From assembly GCF_001640805.2 (NCBI RefSeq), contig NC_066833.1, positions 4,254,471-4,318,470 of the forward strand: a stretch of DNA of 64,000 bases, given 5' to 3'. This DNA is from Lates calcarifer. Taxonomy: Eukaryota > Chordata > Actinopteri > Centropomidae. Shown here piece by piece: positions 35,515 through 46,955 of this stretch. Position 1 is the first letter of the stretch; each line of letters opens with the position of its first letter. The position numbers and the translations under genes are program-made. Below the pieces are notes generated by a model. That model was not told the DNA's origin. It made no database searches and saw only the letters and a program-made list of their open reading frames with translations.

Positions 35515-37060
35515 TTACCTGGAGGCTGCTGTTTTATTCGAGGACTCATGGACAAAGTGGTGACACCTGGAGGAATCAAAAGAGAAATATATAAAGGAAA
35601 ATGATCAATACACCTATACCCAAATAGACACATATATATCTGACAATAATGAAGTTTCTATCAACTTATTACTGATTACTATTACAGCAGGAAGAATTTA
35701 AAAGATTACTGTCACAGGCAACACACAAGCTTGTGTTGTGTTGTTTAACTTTGAATGTACACATACCTTTTTGGTCTGTAATGTTAGAGCTGGTAATTCT
35801 GTCCAGGCTACAGAAGCTGAACACGTAGATCTGGAAAACACAAGTACAATACATGAAAAAACTCAGAACTGTTACATAAATAAATTTTTTTTAAAAACTG
35901 AGAAAGACTGTGGAAGAACATGCCACTGAAAACGAAACACTTTACAATAGTCCATGTTATCTATCTCGGAACTGTGCTCAAGTCACCACAAACAAATGAC
36001 TTCTCACTAATAAACACTACAGGGGATCAAGTCCCATAAGAGACAACACAATACGACTGCAAAACAACCACAAAGAGAAAAGGCTTATCATTAATTGATA
36101 GAAATCAGCCAGGTAGAGACAAAACAATCACGAGATGCTGAACCGCCACAAACGAGCTTAAAATGAGACACAAAACTAAAAACCCACGCAATAAAAAAAA
36201 AAAAAAAACCGACTGAAAATGGAGAGAATGCCAAAAGATGTGATAAAAAGAGAAGGCTAATGCTAACACGCCTGACCTTCGCGTGTTCAGCGTCTTGCCC
36301 AACTCAACAACAGTTCCAAAGCTTGTTTTAGGTGAAGTTATACTACAGAAGCCGACATTTTACTTAAATGTCGAGTACATTGATTGCACATTGATTGATT
36401 GGCTCTTTCAGTCAATTCTTCTTCTCAATCTTCAATATTTAAATCTCATCAGGATTCCTAACAGGCACATGGTCAGACACTTGAATCCTATTTCTTCCTA
36501 TTTCTTCTCTGGCCATGAACAGATTACTATCACACACAGGCCCACAAAAGACAAACTATAAAGACTAATAAAGCTGGACATAAATTGGTATAAAACAGCC
36601 AGGTAGAGACGCAAAGTGATGCAAAATGACCAAAGAGAGACAACGATCACGAGATGCTAAGCGGCCACAAACTGTACAGGCGCAAAAATATCTGTGGGTT
36701 ACAAAACGACTGCCAAGGTCCGACAGTAGTCCCCATAACTCATGTTAGAGACGCTTTAGTCACAGGAACACAACCAGACAATTCGCGATATAAACGAGTG
36801 AAAAAATATGGCCAAAAGATATGATTTAAAAGAGAAGGCTAATGCTATTTAGTTAGCTCGTTAGCCTTACCTTTGCGCAGCAGGTGTGTTGAGCGTCCAG
36901 CGTCACCTACGTTGGACAAAAACAGCTCCAAAGCTTTGCTTGCACAGTGATAACTAACCAAAGAAATGAAACGACGACTCAAACGTTGGTTTTACTCCGT
37001 ATTTTCACTCGTTTTACCGACTTTGTTTCTCTGTCTGCTCTCCTGTCCTCCGGTCACGTG
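35515..37060 (-). ncRNA. Probable short spliced minus-strand transcript with two alternative first exons
   Basis: The minus strand shows a first exon ending at 36871 (gcgcaaag|gtaagg), a similar one ending at 36277 (cgcgaag|gtcagg), a 64-base internal exon 35767-35830 (ttttccag acceptor, gtatgt donor), and a last exon from 35566 (cctccag acceptor) with AATAAA at 35533-35538. No convincing protein frame runs through it; the exon ending at 36871 has a TAG in the frame tested. An E-box CACGTG lies near 37056, upstream of the distal first exon. It converges tail to tail with the plus-strand transcript ending near 35340. All of this is inferred from splice signals. Confidence 0.35.
36080..36960. 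repeat. Tandem duplication carrying first exon and donor
   Basis: The interval about 36090-36340 is similar to about 36590-36950. Both share 'cagccaggtagagac', 'cacgagatgct', 'ccacaaac', 'agagaaggctaatgct', the donor region and 'ccaaagctt'. The two copies therefore supply two related first exons to the minus-strand transcript. Confidence 0.75.
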
Positions 37061-37539
37061 CAATCACAACGTATCTATGTCACGGGTCATGACGACACAC
37101 GCCAGAAACACATTTGAAATCTATGTCTATGTATATAATTATGTTTATGTCTAAGCTATGGGCTCTAGAGAATGTTTCTGGCTATGAGCTAACTATCACT
37201 ATAGCTGGCAGAAGATAGGTAGGGCCAGTTTTATTTGCCTTAGCATCAATTGCAAAAGTAAAACCATGTGGTAAAACATAAACCATAGAAACCAAACAGA
37301 GACGTTTCTTTTTGTTGTCACTTTGTATTTCAAATCCCTGATTTGTACAGTTTGATCGTGATAAAAATCTTTGTGGTTCACTTGTGAAGTGGCAGCTTTG
37401 AGTTTTCCTGGCTGCAAACACAGGAGGAGAAAAACTTTTCAGTTTTTTTCCTAAAGTTATTTCATGGAAGGTAAAGCTGCTTTCAGACTGCTTTTCAGAG
37501 ATGTTAGTTTCCTACCTTTTATATGTGAGTCTTCTTCAT

Positions 37540-39200
37540 AATGCCCTCCACCTTCTTCTCTTCTTTTTAATGTCTTTTTTCCTCATCTCTTCATGTCTCT
37601 TTTCTTCTTTAATTGTTTCTCCTCTCTGCAAAAATAAACAGCAGACAAAAGAGTGATAGTTAAAACTTAGAACAATGAACTAAATGAACTTAAAATCTGC
37701 TAATAACATCTGATAAATGGATATTTACCTTTTTTATTAGATGTTTTCACATCAAGTTGCCCTCCCACCTCCTCTCCTCTCTCATCATCTCTAAACGAAA
37801 AACAGAAGACGTTAAAAACTTTAGAAATCAGGTAAACAGAGATTTAATTCATCACTGCATTAAATCTGATGATGACAAGAAATATTAACCTTTTACATCA
37901 GAGAGTTTACACGTCATGTTGCCCTCCCACCTCCTCTCCTCTCCTCTGGTTTTTCTCTTCTCTTCAGTTGTGTCTTCTCTCCTCGTTCTGAAAGATGCAG
38001 GAATAATAGTTACATTTTCAGTGAATAAATGTGAACAGATGGATTATTCATGTGTATCATTTAGACAGCTGAAATAAACTGATGGGTTTTTTTTGATGGT
38101 GACAGTTCACTCCTCATAGTGCCCTCCACTCCCTGCCCCCTCTCTCTAAAAGGAAAACAGAAAAGACAGAAAACAAAAATTTAGAAATGAGGTAAACAGA
38201 AGTAGAATTCATCACTGCATGAAATCTGATAATAACAAGATATATTTACCTTTTACATGAGAGGGTTGTCATGTTGCCCTCCACCTCCTCTCCTCTTCTT
38301 TTTAATGTCTCTTTTCTTCTCTAATTGTTTCTCCTCTCTGCAAAAATAAACAGCAGACAAAAGAGTTAACAGTTAAAAACCTCAAACAATGAACTAAATG
38401 AACTTAAAATCTGCTAATAACATCTGATATTTACCTTTTTTATCAGATGTTTTCACATCAAGTTGCCCTCCCACCTCCTCTCCTTCCCCCTCCTCTTCTT
38501 TTTAATGTCTTTTTTCCTCATCTCTTCATGTCTCTTTTCTTCTTTAATTGTTTCTCTTCTCTGCAAAAATAAACAGCAGACAAAAGAGTGATAGTTAAAA
38601 CTTAGAACAACGAACTAAATGAACTTAAAATCTGCTAATAACATCTGATAAATGGATATTTACCTTTTTTATCAGATGTTTTCACATCAAGTTGCCCTCC
38701 CACCTCCTCTCCTCTCTCATCATCTCTAAACGAAAAACAGAAGACGTTAAAAACTTTAGAAATCAGGTAAACAGAGATTTAATTCATCACTGCATTAAAT
38801 CTGATGATAACAAGAAATATTAACCTTTTACATCAGAGAGTTTACACGTCATGTTGCCCTCCACCTCCTCTCCTCTCCTCTGGTTTTTTTTTCTCATCTC
38901 CTTTGTCTGTTCCTCAATTGTGTCTTCTCCTCTCCTCGTTCTAAAAAAATGCAAAAATAAATGACGGACAAAGGGGAGTAACAGTTAAAACATTAGATAA
39001 ATGGATATTTACCTTTTTTATGAGAAGGTTTATACTTCTTATTGCCCTCCCACCTCCTCTCCTCTTTCATCATCTCTCTACATGAAAAACCAGAGGACAA
39101 ACAGGTTGTAGATAAAAACCTTAGAAATCAGGTAAACAGAGATAAAACTAAAAACTGTGTGAAATCTGGAAATAACATGAAATATTCACCTTTTACATCT
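37540..39200 (-). repeat. Array of duplicated exon-like units
   Basis: A block of about 440 bp at 37557-37990 recurs at 38495-38943 with few changes, and part of it recurs at 38296-38460. Within the blocks, on the minus strand, purine-rich units of the form 'gaggaggtgggagggcaac' end in a donor such as 'gataaaaaag|gtaaat' or 'gatgtaaaag|gttaat' and begin after an AG acceptor. At least six such units occur at 37.5-39.1 kb. If translated they give Glu/Arg/Lys-rich peptides of about 20-35 residues, but the phase is not the same in all units and several have stops in one frame. Coding status is therefore open. Confidence 0.7.
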
Positions 39201-39494
39201 GAGGGTCTCCTCCTCATCCCTCGCCGCCTCTCTCCCTGTTCTAAGTTGAGGGTCTCTTCTTGGGATCTTCTGGGGAGGATGGTCTGATGCCCCAACACAA
39301 GTCCAGGAGGAGGAGCTGGGAGAGGAGAGAAAATAAGAGCGGAGGCAGAGGAGGAGGAGACAGGAGGAGAGTGAGAGGTGAGAGGTGGAGCACTGTGGGA
39401 GGCTGCCACCAGGACCTTATGGAGGACGACCTGTGGGACGATGGAGCGGCTGGGGACTGGAACGACAAGCGCTGTCCAGGTGTCCTGCTCCATC
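39190..39494 (-). CDS. Candidate first coding exon of an unrecognised gene
   Basis: On the minus strand an ATG at 39491-39493 follows an acceptor-like 'acaccttcag'. The frame stays open for about 100 codons to the donor 'gatgtaaaag|gtgaat' at 39190. The peptide is Pro/Ser-rich in its middle and ends RRRGMRRRPSDVK. The same SDVK/SDKK ending recurs at the donors of the duplicated units to the left, which suggests they belong to one transcript. The next unit, entered at 39075, keeps phase. Beyond that the phase fails. No family was recognised; it may be a fast-evolving lineage-specific gene, a relic, or non-coding. Confidence 0.3.
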
Positions 39495-42477
39495 TGAAGG
39501 TGTAAACAAATGATTTCTCTTTAAGAATCAATTAATTGCTCAGTGTATATAATGTCAGAAATTAATCAAACAACCAAACAAATCACAAACTAACAAATAT
39601 TCACTTTTGATACGAGTAAATTTTGTTGGCATTTTCTGGCTAAACACTAATCGATTAAACAATTATTCAATAAATGGAGACGGTTTATCAAGTGGGCACA
39701 TATCACAGTTCAAACTGTTTCTAGAAAATCTCTCTGTTAACGTGTGTATTGGGACACGGTGACATAAAACTGACTTACGTCTGTGTGAAATAGATCAAAA
39801 ATATTTTAAACTATTGTCACTACATGTGTTAGTTATGGCATAAGTTAGAGGACATGGAAACTATTTCTATTTGTTGGCTACTACTCAGCATGCTAACAGC
39901 TGAAGGTGACTGGAGGAGATCATAAAACAAAAATTTGCATTTATGCAACCTTAAGTCACGATGGTCAAAGTCGGACCCATTTGACTAATTTACACTGATA
40001 GTTGAAACTATTGACAACATTAGCAGCCAATGTTGGACTCAAAACAACATGGGTTTAAAATTTGTTATTTAAAAAAATTCTCACATTTTCCGGTGAAAAC
40101 TGCTCCTCAGTGACAGTAGGTGTCAGGTAGCTGCTCAGGTGCGATGCCAAGTCTTTGTTCCAAGTTTCAAAGGATTCAAAGGAATCGTCTGTTTCTCACA
40201 GGAATCAGCCAGTACACATCGAAAGCCAAAAGTTTTTCTGATCGTCTGGATGTTGTTTGTGTTTGAATGATGATCACTTCTGAACGATGCACCTGAAAAA
40301 ACCATGGCAACCATGGAACCTTCAGGTCTGTCCTGGCAGCACGTGTGTAAGTGTGGCTGTGTCTAATTTTATATAAAGTTATAATCAATGAGTCGTCATT
40401 AATCTGATTAATCTGAGGGGGGAAATGATCTTGTATGCTCTCTTGCCTGCATTAGCCCATCCTGTCCTCCTACACTGGAATAATACAGTTTACGTTAGTT
40501 GCAGTTTGATGATATAGTTGTTATATATTTGATAAAGTTTATATTGGAGTACCCGCTTTTTCTAGCGAGTGCTAACAATAGCAAGGCTAGGTGGCAGATG
40601 CTAATATGATATAATATAAATATATATCTAATGTAATATACTAATTGAAAAAGTTCATAAGAATCATCATAATCAACAGATTTCTAAAATGGATCCACAT
40701 TTGTTGGTTTCTCCTTTCTCCTGTAACTTCACCCCTCATCTGCTACACATTGAATATTTGATTTACTTGATTTAGTTTCATGTACTGTTACTGTACTGGT
40801 TACTGTTGTTACATCTTGAAAGAAATGGGGACTGTGTTTTTTATTCTGGACTCGATTTGTCTTTGCTTTGCACCGAAACTTGGAACTGACTTGCACTTGA
40901 CAAAGATGTCTTGATGTCTTGTTGTGCAAGGATATGAAATACAAGTACAGCCAACTGAATCTGCACCTTTTGAACTGGCTGGACTGGAGAGAGTGGACAG
41001 GACTAAAAATCCAGACATGACAGTTGATGGGTTGATGGGTTTAGCCAAAGTACAGAAAACATATTTCACTTACTCCTGGTATCAGATTTTGAGAAATTCA
41101 TCTGTTTCTGCACCACAGACAAAATGACATTTCCCTCCATTGACACAGACATTGAACCAAAACAACCTGCCTGACCAGATACCACTAGAAATAAATGAGA
41201 ATTTGTTTACTTGTAAACTGGATGATCCAACCATTGACCTGATCAATGCTGTCACTGACTGATGTGCCAGGAGAAACCCGAGGCTACATCCATTGTTATT
41301 CTGAAAACACATTAATAACAGCTTGTCATTAAAACAACAAATATTCATGATGCATTTCAAAATGAGATTTTAAAAAAATGAATAAGAAAAAAACAAAAAC
41401 AAAAAGAAATTCAATGATTCTTGAGAACTGAGACCTGTCCTGCACATAAACTGATGTATTTTGATGAAAAATGAAAATAATTTAAACTACAGAAGTCAGC
41501 AGTGGATTTTACTGTGACACATTTATATTTTACTTTGAATTATATTCAGATATTTCTGACTTTATGATTAAATATCAGTATGTTACCCAAAACCCAGAAC
41601 CTAATCTCTAAACAAAATCTGATTTTTAAAGAGAGATTATTCTGTTAAATAATCATATATATCAATTTAAACACTGATTTTTGCAGAATGGTTTTTTGAT
41701 TTCTATATTATCATGGAAGACTACAAATAAAAAACTGCGTGATGTTTTCTCCCTGCACCTCACCTGACGACAGTTACATTTCTGGTGAATAAGTCATTTT
41801 TGAAAATAACTCCCATTTCTGTGGTGTTGACAGAAAACCTAATACTGATAACTGTAATTAACTAAAAACATTAAAACTGGGAAGTTGTTCCAAAACTTCT
41901 GTCTGATGATCCTAGCTTTGTTAGAGAAAATATTCAGCTCATTCATTTCTCAAGAATCCCTGACTGAATTTAGCAGTTGTTAGTTCATTAGTTTACGGAG
42001 AATAACGATGCCTCTCAAAGCATCTGTGCAAGAAACATTCACACTTATTTTCAGGACACAGGAACTGATTCCGTCTTAGTTGAACAACAGTAGATTCTCA
42101 GCTGGTGGGCTCATCACATCATTGAATGGGGTAAGAAATTAAGTGTCTACTATAAACAATATTATCTTTCCTTTTTAAAATTATAAAGTATATTTAATAT
42201 TTAAAGTATTCTTCCTGCTTATTTTGTTAAATACTCAATGGTTGGTTTGGTACAGTCACACTATACGTCTGTGCTCAGACTCTCGTTAGCTCTTTCTGTT
42301 GCTTGCAACTCATGTTTACGTGGCTGCAGCCTGCAGAGTGAGGTGGGGTTCAGTGCTGAGGGTTGAATCCCACCTAGGTGAGGTCTTCAAAGTGCTTGTT
42401 TTTTCAAACTAAAAGATATTTAATTTGCAACAATATAAACCAGACAAATTTTACTAAATATTTGGTGTTTGCTTGAT
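39495..42477. other. Intergenic stretch, nothing firmly recognised
   Basis: Only short reading frames occur, such as those at 40924-41127 (plus) and 41082-41360 (minus), and none resembles a known family. No repeat family was named with confidence. A GGTTGAATCCC string near 42363 resembles a tRNA B box, but no tRNA fold was found around it. Confidence 0.4.
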
Positions 42478-42521
42478 TACTAACTTAAAGTACAATTTCA
42501 ACCAAAATTGGTCACCAACTT

Positions 42522-42677
42522 TTTATTCAGTAAACAAGCTGTCTTTGAGTCCATACGTTCATTTGTGAAACCATGGTTGTAAAATGTGTGTGTGATGTCC
42601 TCCCTCCCTCCATCCATCAGGGTGCTGCTGCTTCTGCCCTGAACAGTCAAAATATTGTTCAGAAGGAGGTTTGGGCC
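42522..42677 (-). other. eef1akmt1 3'UTR and polyadenylation signal
   Basis: AATAAA on the minus strand at 42522-42527 lies about 150 bases past the stop codon. Confidence 0.6.
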
Positions 42678-45407
42678 TCAGCAGGACAGCAGGCGAGATG
42701 GATAGTTGACAAAACAGCGGAACTCGTTGGATAAATTTCTGTTATGTTTTGGCAGGAAGCTGCACATTTTCACATCCAGAAGCTCTTTGGCGAGATTTTC
42801 CATGATGGCTCCTGCAGAACAGACGGGACAACAAAAATTTGATGTAAAAAGCTACTTGAATAGCAAGAACAGTGCACGGCTGCTGCAGTGTAATCCAATG
42901 GGCGTCTGTCCATGTCAAAGTACATCCACTAAAGTGCTTGTTTTTGCCACTGACAGGCTCAGTTATTGTTCAACAGTGTCAGTGGATCAGATTCATACAG
43001 AGATAGATTTTGACTCCACTGTCATTTTAACCTCACAGAACAGGGGAGTTCTGTGAGGTTGAAATACCACTGCCTCGATCTCTTCATTTGTGATAAAGTG
43101 TGGTACTTTTACAGCTCCTGTATAAAAATTACTGTTTTTGTCAGTGGAGTCTGGAAATGATATATAGAGATGTTTCTGGTTAAATAAAAAGGATCTTACT
43201 CTTTAATCAAAAGATGTATCTCTGTATGAATCCTGTCCATAATGTTGTTAGACAATAACAATCGGAGCCTGTCAGTGGCAAAAACAAGCACTTTAGTGGA
43301 CGTACTCTGACGTAGACAATTGCAGCAGCTGTTTGCAGTTGCCAGGTATACTGCTGGTTCTTGCTCAATACTGCACCAATTTCAAAGATTTTTGTCCTTG
43401 TCAATCATTTACACCCACAAACAATTGCCTTTTTTAAATATAAATATATATTATTATGAAATGTATATATTATTACAAGAGTTTGGTTTTGGTTTCGCTG
43501 TTGACAATGAAAGATCCACTGATTGTTTGGTCAGGTGACTAGGCTTGACTCGGCATATGAGCATCTCTTAAGGAGTTCAGTCGTGCCGACTACTTTTAAT
43601 AAAACACCTTTTTTTACATCATAACATTTGTGTTTTATTGTTGTTTAAATGTGGGCTATTATTGACACTTTAAAATATATGTCCAGTAGTTGTTCTATAA
43701 GTCTGAAATATTAACAGCTGTCCAAAAAAAAAAAAAAAAAAAAGTCTGGTATAAACCAAAATTAATCAGCAAATGTAATCAAATAATCATTTAAAAAAAC
43801 ACATTTGCTGCCAGCTGCCCAGGATTTACTTTTCTTTGTCGTACATGTTAGTACACTGAATATCTATCTAAACATTTGGAGCTTCTTTTTTTTTTTTGCT
43901 TTTTGCTTTTCAGGCACGTTCCATAGTTCCCCAGATAATCAAGAAATTAACAGCAGAATAGTTGATAATGAAAGCAGTTGTTAGTTGCAGCCCTAATTTC
44001 AGCTTTGTAAACAGATTTTAAAAATCCTGTAAACGGTTCAATGGGCGACCTCTCAGTAACTGAACCCATTTGAAATACTGGAGCACACAATCCACTTCAC
44101 TAATTGATCGATAAAGGTGCGAACAATTGAAGAAGACGCAGTGAGTCTAAATGTGAACAATACAAAACCCATTTTTCAGTCGCTGAGAAGTGGCCCATTG
44201 AACTGTACTATACTGTACTCAGTATACTGTCCTATTCTGAAAGCACCGACTGCTGTTTGTGGAGGAGCAGAAGCCTGAGAGATTCCTGGACTAAAGAGTC
44301 TAAGGAGTCAGGACTCTGGAAATACATGTAAAACAGCAGTAAATGTTACTGAAGGACAGTGTGGGTTGTTATAAGACCGACAGGGATTTCCCTCTCTGTG
44401 CTTATCTCTGTGACTGGATAAAATAATGTTAAAACATGAGAGGCGCACACTGGGGTTCTCAGCCCTTCCTCCTCTTACCTGTACACAGCAGCACTTTGCC
44501 TTTACTCAGGTGCTTGATGGTTTTGGCCACTTTCCTCAAACACTCCTCAGACAGGTAGGGCGGGTCGGCGAGGACGATGTCGAAGCTCTGAGGAGCCACG
44601 CTGGCCGGGAAAGACAGCGGTTCGTTGTAGTCGTAGAAAATGAAGTCGTCTCCATAGGCGGCGAAGCGGCGGTCGTACTCAAACACAACAGCAGACACTC
44701 TGTCTGAACCGTCCACCACACCCTGCTTCAACTTCTGGTACACACTGGGCGCACTCACACATGCTATCCTGACAGTAAAAACAAACATGTGACACTTAAA
44801 ATCAGTGGTAGAAGAAGACCTTTCACTAAAGTAAAGTTCTCCATTACAAGTAAAAGTCCTAGAAGAAATACCCTGGAAGTAAGAAGCATAATATAAAACA
44901 AGAGATTATATATAGACAAAAAAATCACAGTCTAGTGAATTCTTTAAAATCCAATGTAAACAATAAAATTAGTTTCGGAGAATTATGATAACCATATGAT
45001 GTAACTGAAATATAAAATATTGTCCGCCACATTGTTTTGACTGTCAACATTAAAATCATTAAACTTACTTACACAGATACAAACTTTGTGTGACTTTATT
45101 GACAATAATCTCTGTGAAGTTCATTAATCACAGAGATTTAAAACACTGATAATTAAGATAGCTTCTTGAGTTTTATCTACATTTATTTATACTTTGTAAA
45201 GGCTCCACCACTGCTCTAAAATGATGATGAAGGGTGGGTGTGTGTGTGTGGACAGTTTGGTCGGTCCTCACAACTTCAAAGGGCTGTTTGAGCGTTAAGA
45301 CTTTTATGAGGTTAGACATTTACTTGTGATGCTTAAAGTTAGGGTTAGGACAAGTCTCCAGGAAATGAATGCAAGTCTATGTAACGTCCCTCTAAATTAC
45401 AGAGCTC

Positions 45408-45450
<43 letters not shown>

Positions 45451-45885
45451 ACAGTTACCTGCCTCCCTCTCCAGCTTCACGTAGAACCTCCTCAGCTAAC
45501 TGAGTTGCTGTTTCATCACTGTACCAGAACTGACTCATACGCTGATGGATGGACAGACACACGGACACACACACACACACACAGTGTGAACTAGCATGAC
45601 TTCATCATCAACATTAAATCTTTACAAGCCATTTCATTTACATTAACATGTACACTTAAGCCTTGAATAAACCATAACACAGACGCACACATGCAGTGTC
45701 AGTTTCCTGTCTCCTGTTCCTGAGTCCAGTGAACTCACCCAGTCCTCCTCCACTGCCCCCACAGCAAACTGTTCTGATGGAGTCGTGCTGTGAGCCGGAC
45801 CGGTCCTGGTCTCGTTGTAGAACTCTTGCAGGGCGGCCAGAGTGTGAGCTGACAGCGTGGGGATGTCATCGTCGCTGTCACTCAT
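42678..45885 (-). CDS. eef1akmt1: EEF1AKMT1 (N6AMT2), eEF1A lysine methyltransferase 1
   Basis: This enzyme transfers methyl groups from S-adenosylmethionine to a lysine of elongation factor eEF1A in the cytoplasm. Four coding exons join in phase: 45739-45885, 45459-45541, 44479-44768 and 42678-42811, giving 217 residues (human about 214). The start is ATG 45883-45885, giving [20 protein letters not shown], close to the human N terminus. Exon 2 encodes [15 protein letters not shown]. Exon 3 encodes [13 protein letters not shown], the [20 protein letters not shown] block and the catalytic [12 protein letters not shown] motif of class I methyltransferases. Exon 4 encodes [20 protein letters not shown]. 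The last seven residues differ from the human end. The last intron (1.67 kb) contains a large inverted repeat. The gene lies head-to-tail downstream of xpo4, as in human. Confidence 0.95.
42822..43397. repeat. Long inverted repeat (about 190-nt arms) in eef1akmt1 last intron
   Basis: The arm at about 42822-43022 is the imperfect reverse complement of about 43183-43397. The best-paired core is the cactaaagtgcttgtttttg / gccactgacaggctc block near 42930-42962. Between the arms a perfect 13-bp hairpin (aacctcacagaac at 43029-43041, gttctgtgaggtt at 43048-43060) sits at the centre. It has the structure of a foldback or MITE-type element. Confidence 0.85.
43398..44458. other. Intron remainder of eef1akmt1
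   Basis: No exon was seen between the inverted repeat and exon 3. It contains an A run at about 43726-43743. Confidence 0.5.
44805..44905. repeat. Fragment of the 'AAGTAAAAGTAC' fish repeat
   Basis: Marked by 'ttacaagtaaaagtcctag'; the same family as 31975-32240. Confidence 0.5.
45225..45450. repeat. Fish microsatellite-linked repeat and GT run
   Basis: 'cggtcctcacaacttcaaag', 'agggttagga' and a terminal GT run (about 45411-45448) form a unit often seen beside GT microsatellites in fish. It lies between exons 2 and 3 of eef1akmt1. Confidence 0.65.
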
Positions 45886-46735
45886 GGCTGAATGGGAGGA
45901 GGAGGAGGAGGAGGAAGAGGAGGAGAGCAGACCTTCAGGAATGAAGAAAGAGTGGAAAACCTGAAAATAAAAGAAGTTTAACTACTTCATGCAAGCTGGT
46001 GGTGAACTTGTTAATTAATCCAGCCTCCTAACTGTCTCCAAAATTCTTTTTATTAATCTGCAGAGTAACTTAAGCTCTCAGATAAATGTAATGGAGTAAA
46101 CGGGACAGTAGAAGTATTAAGTAGCATCAAATGGAAATAATCAAGGAAAATACCACTACAATACTTGAATACATGCACAGCTGACTATATTACACATTTG
46201 CCATATGAAGAAAAATACAAATAAACACTGTATTATTGTGATACTGATTTCAGTTTTTTTTCTTTTTATAAAATCTAAATATATTAATGAGCAGTCAGTA
46301 TCAGCTGATCAATCTCCAGGTTTGACAAAGGGTGACTGAGACAAACAACAGACCTCCTGTAGAGATACTGTACTTTTTACTGCACTACATTTATTTGACA
46401 GCTTTAGTTACTAGTTACCTTCAAGATGAAAGACATCAATTTGCAGAAAGCACATACGAAGAGCTTGATGCCTCCTAACAGATTCAACCTGACTAAAACT
46501 TAATATGTTTGATTGACTGAGTAATGGTTAGACAGCAGATTAATCCATGATGAAAACTGTCATTGGTTGCAGCCGTGCAGTTGTATGTAAGTCATATTTA
46601 GTCAAGTAAAAAATGCAGGAAATCACTAAATGTCCTGTAGACAGTCAAACATGAGCCTGAAAACTACACACAGTTGTAAGTTTGTTAGGTGCACCTTGCT
46701 GAAGCTAAAGCTAAAGCGCTGTAAGTGAACTGCTG

Positions 46736-46802
<67 letters not shown>

Positions 46803-46955
46803 AAGACGTTGTGACACATAAAATACATAAAATACAATCCAAAACATAAAAGTGAACACACCTGGTCAGGAGCCAGTCCCGGTGAGTAACATGTCTATGG
46901 TTGTTACCATGTGACAAGTCGCGGGGTGATGACGTACTTACAAAGCGTACGGCTC
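45886..46955 (-). promoter_or_regulatory. eef1akmt1 5'UTR and probable promoter
   Basis: An untranslated first exon is suggested at about 46861-46950, ending in donor 'gaccag|gtgtgt'. An acceptor 'attcctgaag' near 45938 leads to the ATG exon through a GAG-rich stretch. A TGACGTAC motif similar to a CRE site is at about 46929. The intron carries repeat fragments (46060-46200 and 46370-46440) of the 'agtaaaagtac' family and a CA microsatellite at 46738-46799. Confidence 0.45.
46738..46799. repeat. CA microsatellite, about 30 units
   Basis: An uninterrupted CA run in the 5' intron of eef1akmt1. Confidence 0.95.

Noticed and set aside
36966..37154. 62-codon plus-strand frame with a hydrophobic N-terminal stretch
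   Set aside because: It is antisense to the predicted first exon and promoter of the minus-strand transcript and ends in low-complexity Tyr/Val repeats; probably chance.
37540..39200. CRISPR-like or satellite array
   Set aside because: The units are unequal in length and carry splice-like borders; duplicated exons fit better than a satellite, and a CRISPR array is not expected in a fish genome.
41082..41360. 92-codon minus-strand frame, overlapping 40924-41127 plus-strand frame
   Set aside because: Neither strand gives a recognisable protein or splice context; kept as unexplained intergenic sequence.
42340..42380. GGTTGAATCCC string like a tRNA or SINE B box
   Set aside because: No matching A box or cloverleaf could be built around it.
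46626..46917. Long Cys/Val reading frames at 46.6-46.9, 48.7-48.9 and 49.0-49.5 kb
   Set aside because: They are translations of CA/GT microsatellites, not proteins.
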